The position numbers and the translations under genes are program-made. Source: Planctomycetia bacterium (GTDB lineage Bacteria > Planctomycetota > Planctomycetia > Pirellulales > JACPPG01). Taken from it: a stretch of DNA of 64,000 nt. Every line of letters begins with the position of its first letter. The stretch's first letter is position 1. The stretch is taken from positions 1 to 64,000 of the forward strand of contig JACPPG010000030.1 of NCBI GenBank assembly GCA_016191115.1, in the 5' to 3' direction. This document shows positions 36,292 through 44,760 of this stretch, piece by piece. The notes under the pieces are model-generated. The model saw only the letters and a program-made list of their open reading frames with translations. It ran no database searches and was not told the origin of the DNA.

Positions 36292-37965
36292 ATGGACGAG
36301 AAACAGATCTTCCTGTCGCCCGACCTGGCCTATCGGCTGGCGGCGATCGATATCGGCACCAACAGCATCCGGCTGATCATCGCCGAGCCGCTGCGCGACG
36401 GCACGTATCGTATTCTGGACGAGGAAAAAGAGACCACCCGGCTGGGCAAGAACCTCAGCAAAACCGGCCGGCTCGATCCGCAGGCCGTGGCCGCGTCGCT
36501 CGACGCGCTGCGGCGGATGCGCGAGATCGCCGCCGGCTTCCAGGCCCGCGAGGTCCGCGTGATCGCCACCTGCGCCGTCCGCGAGGCGGCCGACGGCGAC
36601 GACTTCTGCCGCCGCGCCGCGGATGAACTGGGGTTGGCGGTCGAGGTGATCAGCGGCGAGCAGGAGGCCCGGCTGGCCTTCTACAGCGTCGCCCGTAGTT
36701 TTCAACTGGCGGGCAAGAACGTGGCGGTCGCCGATATCGGCGGCGGCAGCACCGAGATCATTCTGGCATCGGGCAACATGATCGAGGCCATTCACACCAC
36801 GCCACTGGGCGCCGTGCGGCTGACCGACGAGTTTCTTGGCGCCGGTGACACGGACCTTGCCGACTTCGGCCGGATGGTCAAGGCCATCGACCGCAAGCTC
36901 CGCCGCGCCACCAAGAAGCGGTTCTTTCAGCCGCACTTGTTGATCGGCTCCGGCGGGACGTTCACCAGCCTGGCCGACATGGTGATGTCGCTCAAAGGGC
37001 AGACCGGTCTACCGCTGCGGGGCTACGAGGTGACGCACGCCGAAGTGCGGCACGTGCTGGATCGCCTGTGCAAGATGCCGGCCAAGGCGCGGCGTAGTGT
37101 GCCGGGCCTCAGCTCGGACCGGGCCGACATCATCGTGGCCGGCCTGGCGATCGTCGACCGGCTGATGCGCCGCTTCAAGGTGAATCGGCTGCAAGTCCAC
37201 AATCGCGGCATCCGCGACGGGTTGCTGTTGACGATGATCGACAGCACGCTGGGCACGACCAGCCAGGATCCGCACGACCAGGACGCGGCCATCGAGCGGT
37301 TCGCCGCCGGCTGCGGCGTCGATCTGGCGCATGGGCGGCAGGTGGCGCGGCTTGCCGGGTCTATCTTCGCCCAACTGCGCGAGCGCTTTGGGCTGCCGGC
37401 CGAGGATGGGCCGATGCTGGAAGCGGCCGCGCGACTTCAGGACGTCGGCTACTTGATCGACTACGACCGGCACCACAAGCACAGTTACCACTTGATCCTC
37501 AACAGCCGTTTGGCCGGCTTTCGCCCGCAGGAGCTGGAGCTGATCGCCAACATTGCCCGTTATCATCGCGGCGGCAAGCCCAAGGCCAAGCACGCGAACT
37601 TCGAGCGGCTGGCGCCGGCCGATCGCGAGCGGGTCCGCCACCTGGCCGCCATATTGCGCGTCGCGGGCGGGCTCGACCGCAGCCACAGCCAGCGGGTGCG
37701 CGGCGTGCGCCTGGAATTCGACAACGGCGCGATCACGATGCACGTCACCGCCGACGACTTGCCGGAAGTCGACCTGTGGGGTGCCCGCCGTCGGTGCAAA
37801 TTCTTCACCTGGGTGTTCGATACGCCGCTGTCGGTTGAATGGGTCGACGCGCACGGGGCCCCGCAAGACAAGTCGGGCGACGCGATACCGTCCGCCAACG
37901 GGCTGTCGACAAACGGTGCTTCCGAGAAGAAGAAACGCTCCGAGACGGGCACCAGCACGGGTTGA
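36292..37965 (+). CDS. Ppx/GppA exopolyphosphatase-type phosphatase with HD-like C-terminus
   Basis: Predicted cytoplasmic enzyme of 557 residues that hydrolyses polyphosphate or pppGpp. The ASKHA-type N-terminal domain has AAIDIGTNSIRLIIAEP (phosphate-1 motif), EEKETTRLG, VIATCAVREAADG, EVISGEQEARLAF, VADIGGGSTEIIL (phosphate-2) and LIGSGGTFTSLADM. From about residue 330 an HD-type helical domain follows (LQDVGYLIDYDRHHKHSYHL, IARYHRGGKPK). A 60-residue tail extends beyond the usual end (LSTNGASEKKKRSE). The ATG at 36292 is well placed. Which substrate it prefers cannot be read from sequence alone. Confidence 0.92.
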   Translation: MDEKQIFLSPDLAYRLAAIDIGTNSIRLIIAEPLRDGTYRILDEEKETTRLGKNLSKTGRLDPQAVAASLDALRRMREIAAGFQAREVRVIATCAVREAADGDDFCRRAADELGLAVEVISGEQEARLAFYSVARSFQLAGKNVAVADIGGGSTEIILASGNMIEAIHTTPLGAVRLTDEFLGAGDTDLADFGRMVKAIDRKLRRATKKRFFQPHLLIGSGGTFTSLADMVMSLKGQTGLPLRGYEVTHAEVRHVLDRLCKMPAKARRSVPGLSSDRADIIVAGLAIVDRLMRRFKVNRLQVHNRGIRDGLLLTMIDSTLGTTSQDPHDQDAAIERFAAGCGVDLAHGRQVARLAGSIFAQLRERFGLPAEDGPMLEAAARLQDVGYLIDYDRHHKHSYHLILNSRLAGFRPQELELIANIARYHRGGKPKAKHANFERLAPADRERVRHLAAILRVAGGLDRSHSQRVRGVRLEFDNGAITMHVTADDLPEVDLWGARRRCKFFTWVFDTPLSVEWVDAHGAPQDKSGDAIPSANGLSTNGASEKKKRSETGTSTG

Positions 37966-38059
37966 GCAAGCGCGCGTACCGCTGGGCTTTCCTTCTCGCG
38001 TCGCGAAGCCCACCCGCGGTGCCGGGTGGGGTATAATGGGGCGCTGTGGAGGAGTTCGC

Positions 38060-38278
38060 ATGACCAATCTGCTGAAGAGGGCATTCGACGTAGCCTCGAA
38101 GCTCTCGCCAGCCGAGCAAGACGTGCTGGCGTCGCGGCTCCTCGCCGAGCTGGCCGCTGAAGACGAATTCGATCAGGCGATCGGCCGCACGTCCGATCAG
38201 CTTACCAAGCTGGCGAGGGAAGCCATCGAGGAGCATCGCGCCGGGAAAACCGAGGAACTGGACCCGGAGCGGCTATGA
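38060..38278 (+). CDS. Type II antitoxin-like protein
   Basis: Predicted 72-residue helical antitoxin. The form is typical of small planctomycete and cyanobacterial antitoxins: KLSPAEQDVLASRLLAELAAED in the first part and a C-terminal toxin-binding tail (AREAIEEHRAGKTEELDP). GGAGGAG lies 6 bases before the ATG at 38060. Its stop overlaps the ATG of the RelE-like gene at 38275 (ATGA), the classic toxin-antitoxin layout. A DNA-binding domain is not obvious, so autoregulation may rely on another region or the complex. Confidence 0.82.
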   Translation: MTNLLKRAFDVASKLSPAEQDVLASRLLAELAAEDEFDQAIGRTSDQLTKLAREAIEEHRAGKTEELDPERL

Positions 38279-38544
38279 AGTCGCGCACGACGCGGCGATT
38301 TCGGGAGCGGTTTGCGAAGCTGCCCGACCGCATCAAAAGTCAGGCGCGCGACGCCTATCGCCTGTTCGCTCAGAATCCGGCGCACCCCGGCCTGCGGTTC
38401 AAGCAGGTACTATCAAATCCCCCAACGTACTCAGCGCGCGTTGGAATCGGACACCCCGCCGTGGGTTCGCTGGAAGGCGACATGATAATCTGGTTCTGGA
38501 TCGGCACGCACGCGGAATACGACAAGCTCCTGCACCAACTTTAA
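38275..38544 (+). CDS. RelE/ParE-type toxin-like protein
   Basis: Predicted toxin of 89 residues. The start fits the RelE/ParE superfamily (TTRRFRERFAKLPDRIKSQA) with the typical beta strands FKQVLSNPPTYSARVGIG and DMIIWFWIGTHAEYDKLL at the end. The conserved pattern for a ribosome-dependent RNase is present only loosely (Arg, and the His-Xaa-Xaa-Tyr of HAEYDKLL), so whether it cuts mRNA or acts on another target is unclear. It is encoded in an operon with the antitoxin by a 4-base overlap. Confidence 0.82.
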   Translation: MKSRTTRRFRERFAKLPDRIKSQARDAYRLFAQNPAHPGLRFKQVLSNPPTYSARVGIGHPAVGSLEGDMIIWFWIGTHAEYDKLLHQL

Positions 38545-38705
38545 ATCGTGAGCGGGCCCACGTCGTAGCTCCTTTCCGCCGGCCAAGATGCGTCGCGGCG
38601 GGTGGCCTGCGCCTTGGCGTCGTGTAAAATGATGGGCATCTTCCGCGGTTGTGCGACGCGTCTGTCGCAGAACTCTTTGACCAGTCGGTCGAAAAGGAGG
38701 GGGCC

Positions 38706-39053
38706 GTGCATTCCGACAATCGCCCTGATTCGCCATCGCTGGAAACGCAACTTGCCGAGGCCGAGAAACGAGTGGACGCAAATCGCCGCTTCGCGCGGTG
38801 GTCCGCCGTGTTCGCCGGTGTGTTGATTGCGTGTCTCTTCTTGCCTGCCGCGCGCGGCGTGGTGATGGCCCTGGTCACATTGCCCGAGCGGCTGCTCGTG
38901 GAGTTGGAGGTGATCACCGGCGTCGGGATGCGCGCCGCCTTGCAGCCGTCTCCGCTGCGGGCGCTCGCGGCGGCCACGGTGGTTGTCATCATCGTGGCTG
39001 CGCTATTGCACCTCCGCGGCGGTGCGCGGCCCGACAGCGCGCCGAAGGCGTAG
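38706..39053 (+). CDS. Small two-helix membrane protein
   Basis: Predicted 115-residue protein with an N-terminal helical segment (LETQLAEAEKRVDANRRFAR) and two transmembrane helices (WSAVFAGVLIACLFLPAARG and ALAAATVVVIIVAALLHLRG). I chose the GTG at 38706, which follows AAAGGAGG at the right distance; the frame also opens at 38649. I do not recognise a family. It is followed 8 bases downstream by the GGCGGGCATCC hairpin. Confidence 0.65.
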   Translation: MHSDNRPDSPSLETQLAEAEKRVDANRRFARWSAVFAGVLIACLFLPAARGVVMALVTLPERLLVELEVITGVGMRAALQPSPLRALAAATVVVIIVAALLHLRGGARPDSAPKA

Positions 39054-39060
39054 CGGAATG

Positions 39061-39079
39061 GGCGGGCATCCTGCCCGCC
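39061..39079. terminator. GGCGGGCATCCTGCCCGCC hairpin
   Basis: Identical to 11718-11736 and 8 bases downstream of the stop of the gene ending at 39053. A second potential stem (CCTGCCCGTGGCCGGGCAGG) follows at 39086-39105. Terminator function is inferred from position only. Confidence 0.45.
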
Positions 39080-39144
39080 TCATGACCTGCCCGTGGCCGG
39101 GCAGGCTAAACCGGTCGCGCGGCCGATGGTGCACGCAGTGCACC

Positions 39145-40110
39145 CTACTTCTTTCCCAACCCGCCGGGGAAGCGGTGGCCGGCCACCGCCATCGGCAGCG
39201 CGTAGACGCTCGTTCGCGCGGTGACGTACAGCGTCTTGAAGTCCGGGCCGCCGAAGGCGCAGTTCGACGGCGGCTTCGCAAGCTCGATCGTCCCCAGCGG
39301 CTGGCCGCTCGCGTCGAACACTTGCAGACCGGCCCCCGTGGCAATGTACAGGTTGCCGCGGACGTCGACCGCCGCTCCGTCGCCGCCGGCGCCGCTGCTT
39401 CCCGCCTTGGGCTTCAGCGTGCAGAACACCCGCCCCGCGCCCAGCTTGCCCGGCGACTCGATCGGAAACGCCATGATCTCGGCTCGCACCGTGGGGATGA
39501 CGTACAACGTCTTCTCGTCGGGCGACAGCCGCACGCCGTTGGGCGCAACTACGTTGTCGACGATTCGCGTCACCTTGCCGTCCGGGGCGACGTAGTACAC
39601 GCCCGAAACACCCTGGTTCGACGGCTGCCCGCCCACGTTGAACGACGGGTCGCTGAAGTAGACGCCGCCGGCCCGATCGAGCGCCAGGTCGTTGGGCCCG
39701 TTGAACGGCTTGCCGCCGTATTCGGTGGCGAGCATCCGCTGGCTACGGCCGTCGGCGGTGACCGCGGCGATGCCGCCGCGCTGGCAGCAGATGATCTCTC
39801 CGGCCGCGTTGAACACCTGGCCGTTGGTGCGGTTCGAGTTGTCCCGCACCAGCGCGCTCTTATTGCCGGGCTCGACTTTGTAGACCTTGTTGTTCGGTAC
39901 GTCGGTGAAATAGACGACACCCGCGGCATCGGCCGCCGGCCCCTCGGTGAACTTGAACGTGCCGTCGATCTCGACGGCGTCGCCCGTGGGACCGATGCCG
40001 GGGATAGGCGTGCCGGCGGCTGCGGCCACCGTGGCGGCGTGGACTGTGCAGACCAGGAAGGTGGCCAGACATGCGGTGCAAATCACCCACGTTGAAGATC
40101 GAGCGGACAT
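39145..40110 (-). CDS. SMP-30/gluconolactonase-type beta-propeller protein
   Basis: Predicted exported protein of 321 residues with a signal peptide (STWVICTACLATFLVCTVHAA). The six-bladed propeller of the SMP-30/gluconolactonase/LRE family is shown by FTEGPAADAAGVVYFTDVPN near the start, ICCQRGGIAAVTADG, KPFNGPNDLALDRAGGVYFSD and DGKVTRIVDNVVAPNGVRLSPDE. The metal ligands are the Glu of TEGP, the Asn of GPND and the Asn of APNG. It would act as a lactonase or similar hydrolase in the envelope. I chose the ATG at 40110; the frame remains open upstream to 40455 through repeat-rich sequence and is not credible there. Confidence 0.88.
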   Translation of the reverse strand: MSARSSTWVICTACLATFLVCTVHAATVAAAAGTPIPGIGPTGDAVEIDGTFKFTEGPAADAAGVVYFTDVPNNKVYKVEPGNKSALVRDNSNRTNGQVFNAAGEIICCQRGGIAAVTADGRSQRMLATEYGGKPFNGPNDLALDRAGGVYFSDPSFNVGGQPSNQGVSGVYYVAPDGKVTRIVDNVVAPNGVRLSPDEKTLYVIPTVRAEIMAFPIESPGKLGAGRVFCTLKPKAGSSGAGGDGAAVDVRGNLYIATGAGLQVFDASGQPLGTIELAKPPSNCAFGGPDFKTLYVTARTSVYALPMAVAGHRFPGGLGKK

Positions 40111-40773
40111 GACGGTGCGACTCCGAAAGAAGGGGATGGCACGCGTGCCACTGGCTGTGCCAGTGTGTGGCGCGACGCGCCCGACAGAATAGCCGATGGC
40201 AAGCGCCGCCGGCAGTAGGCGCGCTGGCGCGGTCCGTAGGGTGCTCTGCGGGCACCTGTGCTGGCGCATCGACCGTGGAAAATGAAATCTGGGCTCGCGG
40301 GCGTCCTGCCCGCTTCGTGTCATCGCAACCACTGACATGCAACGCGAAAGGCGGGCAGGATGCCCGCCCCCCTCGAGACGATCCATCGTTTCGCGCTGGT
40401 CGGAAGCGGTGCAGAAACCGGGGGCCGCACGCGCCGACCGCTCACCCGCCCACATTCGTCATTCATCATTCCGCATTCATTCATTGAATCCGCTCCCCAT
40501 CCGTTGGCCGGCAACCAACTTGGGGCCACCCGCCGGATGCCCCGGCGCGAGCGGCGGCGACCGGCGCGCAGCCGATTTTGCGGTTGCCAGCACTTGTCGC
40601 GTTGTTTCTAATGTTCAGGTGTCAACCACGCGAGGGCGGCCCGGCGGGCGTCCGACCAGCGTTCAGCCCGGCGGGACGCGCACGGTGGGCCGCTGCGGCG
40701 AGCGGAACGAGTTCGCGCAAGAGCACGTCAAAATCAGCTATCGCACATCCAGACTCGAAGGACGAAAAGAACG
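40111..40773. other. Repeat-rich intergenic region upstream of the HU gene
   Basis: About 660 bases without a credible gene. It contains, in order, a GTAGGGTGCTCTGCGGGCAC copy (40236-40256), the hairpin GGCGGGCAGGATGCCCGCC (40350-40368) and an inverted GAATGATGAATG-type run (40453-40483). HU and SMP-30 are transcribed away from each other, so promoters should lie here too, but I cannot point to one. Confidence 0.6.
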
Positions 40774-41097
40774 ATGACAGCAGACGCATCGAAGAAACCG
40801 CCGAGCAAGACGGAGATTCTCAACGCCATCGCGGAGAAGACCCAGCTTGCCCGCAACCAGGTGAGTGCGGTCCTGGACGCCCTGAGCGAGGAGATCGGCA
40901 AGAGCTTGAACGGCGCCGGCTCGTTCACGGTTCCCGGCCTGGTGAAGATCGAGAAGAAGCACGTGCCGGCGAAGCCGGCGCGGACCGGCGTCCCCAACCC
41001 CTTCAAGCCGGGGGAATTGATGGACGTGCCGGCCAAGCCCGCCTCGACCAAAATCACCGTCCGGGCCCTCAAGCAGCTCAAGGACATGGGCAAGTAG
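40774..41097 (+). CDS. HU-family histone-like DNA-binding protein
   Basis: Predicted nucleoid protein of 107 residues. The HU/IHF fold is evident in ILNAIAEKTQLARNQVSAVLDALSEEIGKSLNGAGSFTVPGLVKI, the last part being the beta-arm approach. The usual beta-arm sequence (GRNPxTGxxI) is replaced by RTGVPNPFKPGELMDVPAKP, which keeps the arm length with a different tip and a Pro-rich form. A second half of the domain follows (STKITVRALKQLKDMG). The ATG at 40774 has a weak RBS. It is likely autonomous, with a strong promoter in the long upstream gap expected but not seen. Confidence 0.88.
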   Translation: MTADASKKPPSKTEILNAIAEKTQLARNQVSAVLDALSEEIGKSLNGAGSFTVPGLVKIEKKHVPAKPARTGVPNPFKPGELMDVPAKPASTKITVRALKQLKDMGK

Positions 41098-41167
41098 CTT
41101 GTGGTCGGTGGGCCGCGGTCAGTCGTCAGGATTTCTCCTCCGCCCGCTGATCACTGACCGCTAGACA

Positions 41168-41219
41168 GTAGGGTTGTCCTGCGGACACCCGTTGGGTCGG
41201 TGCTCGCAGAGCACTCTAC
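41168..41219. repeat. Inverted copies of the GTAGGGTGCTCTGCGAGC family
   Basis: 41199-41219 is the reverse complement of the element at 2321 with one mismatch. A diverged direct relative (GTAGGGTTGTCCTGCGGACA) lies at 41168-41189, so the two can pair. The right edge overlaps the TAG stop of the M20 peptidase gene (41216-41218), so the repeat supplies that stop codon. Confidence 0.6.
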
Positions 41220-42400
41220 GGAACGCTTCCCGGGCAATAAAGCGCGGCCACATGTGCGTAAAGATGGGCCACGCGCACCAGGTCGTCGATCGACGCCCAT
41301 TCGTTCACGGTGTGCTGGCCGGCGGCCAGCGGCCCGTGCGTGATCGAGGGGACCCGGGCGATCGACCAGAAGCTGTTGCCATCGTCGACAAACGCCTTGC
41401 GACCTTGGGCAAGCTCGCGACCGGCCTGCTGTGAGTAGGCCGCTTGAAACGTGGTGACGATAGGGTCGCTGGTCGCGAGCGCGAACGCGCCGCGAACCAG
41501 CCGCCAGTCGACCAAGGCTTGCGTGCCGCTTGTCTGCGCAACCACGTCCGCCATGGTCCGGAACTCGCGCTCGACCGCGCTCGCATCGGCCTCCGGCAGC
41601 CAGCGGCGCGTCCCTTCCAGCCAGCACTCTTGCGGGTACTGGTTGTAGATCTCGCCACTGTGCACCTGGCCGACGAAGACGCTTTCGCTACCCGCGATCG
41701 GGTGCGTCAGCGTCGAGAGGCGGTTCGACAACTGACCGAGGTCTTCGATGAATCGCGCCCCGGCGGCGATCACGCTCGGCTCGTTGGCCGGCCGCATCAC
41801 TTCGTGGACCGGCGGGCCTGCGCGGCGGAACGTCACTTTCCACGTCGCCGCGCCCCGCCCGGCCACTGGCAGCACGTCGCACATGGGCTCGGGGATGAGC
41901 ACCGCGTCGCCGTGCAGACCGGCGGCGATCAATGCGTTCAATTGCTCTCCCAATCCCCACGGCGCCTCGTGTAGCTCGTGCGCGACAAAGAGGATCGATC
42001 CGGCGGCCGGCAGTCCCGCGTCGCGGAGCGCCCGGAGCGCCTCGACCGCGGCCGCCACGCCCGATTTCATGTCCGCCGCGCCGCTGCCGGTGATCTTCCC
42101 ATCCACCACTTGCGGCGCCACAAACGGCAGATGGACCGTATCGAGATGGCCGTCGAACTGGAGCGTTCTGCCGGGCCGGCCACTGTCGAGCCGCACCACA
42201 ACCGCCGCAGCCGACGGGTGGCCACCGGCCGGCCGCTCGACCGCGAAGCCGTCGGCCGCGAGCAATTGCGCCAGGCAGGCGGAGACTGCCGCCGCATCGC
42301 TCGTCGGGCTGGGCACGGCCACCAGGCGCACGGCCGTATCGACCAGCCGCTCTCGTTGGACGGCGGCTCGCAAGCGATCGCTCAATTCGGTGAGTGCCAT
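41216..42400 (-). CDS. M20-family metallopeptidase (ArgE/DapE type)
   Basis: Predicted cytoplasmic zinc hydrolase of 394 residues that removes an acyl or amino-acid group from a small substrate. First metal motif: LQFDGHLDTVHLPF; second: GSGAADMKSGVAAAVEALR; the catalytic loop reads VAHELHEAPWGLGEQ, where the second E of the usual EE pair is placed differently; then VLIPEPMCDVLP; the final metal His may lie in PSITHGPLAAGQHTVNEW. The dimerisation domain is present in the middle. The ATG at 42400 is preceded by GGAG. Its last bases coincide with a dispersed repeat, so the C-terminus may have been trimmed. Confidence 0.87.
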   Translation of the reverse strand: MALTELSDRLRAAVQRERLVDTAVRLVAVPSPTSDAAAVSACLAQLLAADGFAVERPAGGHPSAAAVVVRLDSGRPGRTLQFDGHLDTVHLPFVAPQVVDGKITGSGAADMKSGVAAAVEALRALRDAGLPAAGSILFVAHELHEAPWGLGEQLNALIAAGLHGDAVLIPEPMCDVLPVAGRGAATWKVTFRRAGPPVHEVMRPANEPSVIAAGARFIEDLGQLSNRLSTLTHPIAGSESVFVGQVHSGEIYNQYPQECWLEGTRRWLPEADASAVEREFRTMADVVAQTSGTQALVDWRLVRGAFALATSDPIVTTFQAAYSQQAGRELAQGRKAFVDDGNSFWSIARVPSITHGPLAAGQHTVNEWASIDDLVRVAHLYAHVAALYCPGSVP

Positions 42401-42805
42401 ATTGAACTCCGGGAGGAGTGATCGAGCGTTTTGCCTGGCAATTCGTGCAAGCCCTGCAAGCCAGTATATGAAAGCTGGTCACGGTTTCGTATTTGCACGG
42501 GGCGATGCTTCGCGTTCTTGGCTACGTAACACGCACGTAAGGAGCCGGGCACAGCTTCCCTTGCTCGCGCTTCGGGCTTGTATGTCCGGTGGAAAGAGAG
42601 GCCGAATACACCGTGGGCGCAAGCAGTGCCGTGCGTGTTACTCGCATTGCGCGTTGACAAGATTTGCCCTGGCGGAATACCATGCCCGGCCCGAACAGGG
42701 TCCAAAGTTGCCCCAACTCGCCGGACGATAGAGTGCGGCATGCGGCACGCCGCCGCCCGAGTTGCGTCTCCCTCGGACTACGAACCCTCCTCGACGACCG
42801 ATCCC
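42401..42805. other. Intergenic region upstream of the M20 gene
   Basis: About 400 bases. Reading frames here are not protein-like. A stretch at 42564-42586 (CTTGCTCGCGCTTCGGGCTT) resembles a filler repeat that I believe is frequent in planctomycete genomes, but only one copy is in this window. No RNA gene or operator is evident. Confidence 0.4.
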
Positions 42806-43006
42806 ATGCACGACCTGGCGAAGATCGATCTGCTGCTCTTGATCGGCCTGGGCGTTGCGATCATCGCCATTGCAGGGGGCGTGCGGGGCGTCTACGCGGT
42901 GGCGGCCTCATCGCGGCGCGAACGGAACAATAGCACGACGTCTGTGCCGGCGGTCGCGCGCAAATCGCCGTCCTCCACGCCCGCTAAACGCCGCAAGGCG
43001 GCCTAG
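42806..43006 (+). CDS. Small single-helix membrane protein
   Basis: Predicted 66-residue protein with one transmembrane helix (KIDLLLLIGLGVAIIAIAGG) and a basic, Ser/Lys/Arg-rich C-terminus (ARKSPSSTPAKRRKAA). The ATG at 42806 is the natural start after an out-of-frame-looking stretch upstream. No family recognised; the gene could be real or a chance frame in GC-rich DNA. Confidence 0.45.
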   Translation: MHDLAKIDLLLLIGLGVAIIAIAGGVRGVYAVAASSRRERNNSTTSVPAVARKSPSSTPAKRRKAA

Positions 43007-43028
43007 CCACCGGCGCTTGTCGGCGCGC

Positions 43029-43709
43029 TCACTCGGCGGTGACCCAATCAAGCTTCCAGAATGGGTTACCGCATTGACGGCATTCCTCGCCGCCTTCCAT
43101 CAGGCGTGCTCGACACGCGTGGCAATCGGCCAGGTTCGGCAGCAAGTTCAACTGCTGACGGCGCATCTCCTCGGCCATTGGCTGGTCGGCGAAGGCCGTC
43201 GCCGTGACGATCCACACTGCCGGGGGAAACAACCGGTACATCGCCAGTGGCGCGCGAGCGGCCTCGGGCAGCGTTCGACCGAGCGCGCTTTCGAACGCCA
43301 GTCGCCGCGCGTCCGGCGGCTTCGCCCCGTACACGCCCACGCGAGCGGCCACGCCCGGTTCCTCGAATAGCTCACCCAAGCGCAACCGGCCGAGCCAGCG
43401 GACGTACCACTCAGGGTCGCCGTGCAGGTAGCCCCCGGCACGGGCTGCGTCGGCCGATTCGACCGCCTGGTAGATTTCGACTTCCTTGCGAGCGTTCATC
43501 TGTCCCTTGACGGCCGAGACAGGCAGAAGCATCGAGTCGGCGCCGAATTCCCGTTCGACGTCGGTTGAGATGCGGGCCAGCATCAGGTTCGTCAGCGTAT
43601 CGAGCCCGGCCATCAAGCTGGCGGCGATGCGCTCGCCGTCGTCGCGCCCCTCGTGCAGATTGAAGGCCATGGCCGCTTCATGGCGCGTGGACGGCTCGCC
43701 CAGACTCAT
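43029..43709 (-). CDS. Hypothetical protein with C-terminal zinc ribbon
   Basis: Predicted cytoplasmic protein of 226 residues. The first 190 residues are helical and unfamiliar (RDDGERIAASLMAGLDTLTN, GQMNARKEVEIYQAVESADA). The end has a likely zinc ribbon with paired cysteines: ADCHACRARL and EECRQCGNPFW. There is no signal peptide or membrane helix. The ATG at 43709 follows a GAGGGGGG Shine-Dalgarno. Neighbours give no clue. Confidence 0.75.
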   Translation of the reverse strand: MSLGEPSTRHEAAMAFNLHEGRDDGERIAASLMAGLDTLTNLMLARISTDVEREFGADSMLLPVSAVKGQMNARKEVEIYQAVESADAARAGGYLHGDPEWYVRWLGRLRLGELFEEPGVAARVGVYGAKPPDARRLAFESALGRTLPEAARAPLAMYRLFPPAVWIVTATAFADQPMAEEMRRQQLNLLPNLADCHACRARLMEGGEECRQCGNPFWKLDWVTAE

Positions 43710-43903
43710 GGCTCGATCCCCCCTCGAAGAATCGACGGTGCGGCGGCGGTGCGGCCACCGAACGTCAATCTACATCTTGGCGGAAGGGGAAGCCAGCAAC
43801 CGCAGCGCCACGGGGGCACAAGCTTTTGCCTGTAGGAGGCGACTCCCGTCGCCGACGGCACCGGCTTTCGAGCCACCGCCGCCGATTTGGTATCATCTTG
43901 GGG

Positions 43904-44074
43904 ATGGACGCCCAACCCGCCGATGATGAGCTCGGCACGCCGACGGACGACGCCGACTTTGCAGCGTGCGTAGCCGCCCTTCGGGCCGCAATGGAGGAGA
44001 TCCGCGCCGGGAAAACGCGACCACTCAAAGATGTCCTCGCCGACATCGCGGCGAGCCATGGGATCTCGCTTTGA
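43904..44074 (+). CDS. Antitoxin-like small protein without partner
   Basis: Predicted 56-residue acidic helical protein (DDADFAACVAALRAAMEEIR, then AGKTRPLKDVLADIAASHGI). The C-terminal AGKT...LKDVLADI pattern resembles small antitoxins such as the one at 38060 (HRAGKTEELDP). No toxin-like gene follows it; the next gene is the convergent STAS protein. It may be an orphan or a decayed pair. The ATG at 43904 has GGGG upstream. Confidence 0.5.
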   Translation: MDAQPADDELGTPTDDADFAACVAALRAAMEEIRAGKTRPLKDVLADIAASHGISL

Positions 44075-44098
44075 AGGGATGCTTTCGCACCCGCCTCC

Positions 44099-44473
44099 CT
44101 AACCAAAGAAGCCGCGCTTCTCGAATGACTTGACGGCGTCTTCCTCGGTGTTGCAGATATCGAAGACCTTGTTGAGGTTCGTGATCTTGAAGACTTCCAT
44201 CAGGTTTGAGTTGATGCCGCACAGCTTGAGCTTGATCTTGTCGTTCTTGCACCGCTTGAGTAGCGGCAGGAGCTTACCGAGCATGGCCGAGGCCATGAAC
44301 TTGACTCCCTGGAAGTTGACCACCAGCTTGCGGTTGCCGGCGGCCTCCAGGGCCACGTCCGACAGCTCGTTGCCGATCTGCTCGATTACGGTTTGGTCGA
44401 TGATCGAGCCAGAGACGAAATACGTGACCAGCACCTCGCCCTGGTCCTGCAATCGCAAATGCGTATAGGGCAC
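44099..44473 (-). CDS. STAS-domain protein (anti-sigma antagonist type)
   Basis: Predicted 124-residue STAS protein of the anti-anti-sigma class. Strand-helix landmarks are LVTYFVSGSIIDQTVIEQIG, NRKLVVNFQGVKFMASAMLG and KLKLCGINSNLMEVFKITNL. The phosphorylatable Ser is probably in MASAML; the usual Asp-Ser pair is altered, so regulation may differ. I chose the GTG at 44473 because AAGGAG lies just upstream. A single gene here with no linked kinase. It probably controls a sigma or other regulator through an unlinked partner-switching system. Confidence 0.85.
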   Translation of the reverse strand: MPYTHLRLQDQGEVLVTYFVSGSIIDQTVIEQIGNELSDVALEAAGNRKLVVNFQGVKFMASAMLGKLLPLLKRCKNDKIKLKLCGINSNLMEVFKITNLNKVFDICNTEEDAVKSFEKRGFFG

Positions 44474-44760
44474 GGGAACTCCTTGAGTAGGCAGCAGGCC
44501 GAGGACAGCAGGCAGTAAAGGCAGCACGCCCGGGGGTCTATCCCCCAGGTCTTCCCTAGCGCCGCGCGGCCAGAGCGCGGCCCTCCCCTTGTACCACAAA
44601 TCGGCGGCGAAATCGTGAGGGAGCTGCTTGCAAGACGACAACGGCTGATCCGCCCGCGCGGGCGGATCAGCCCAAAGGTTCTTTCGGGTCGTTCGGCCGA
44701 GCGCCGGCCCGTTCGAGATTCCTTTGAGATTCAACTGCCTACTGCCGCCTACCGCCATTT

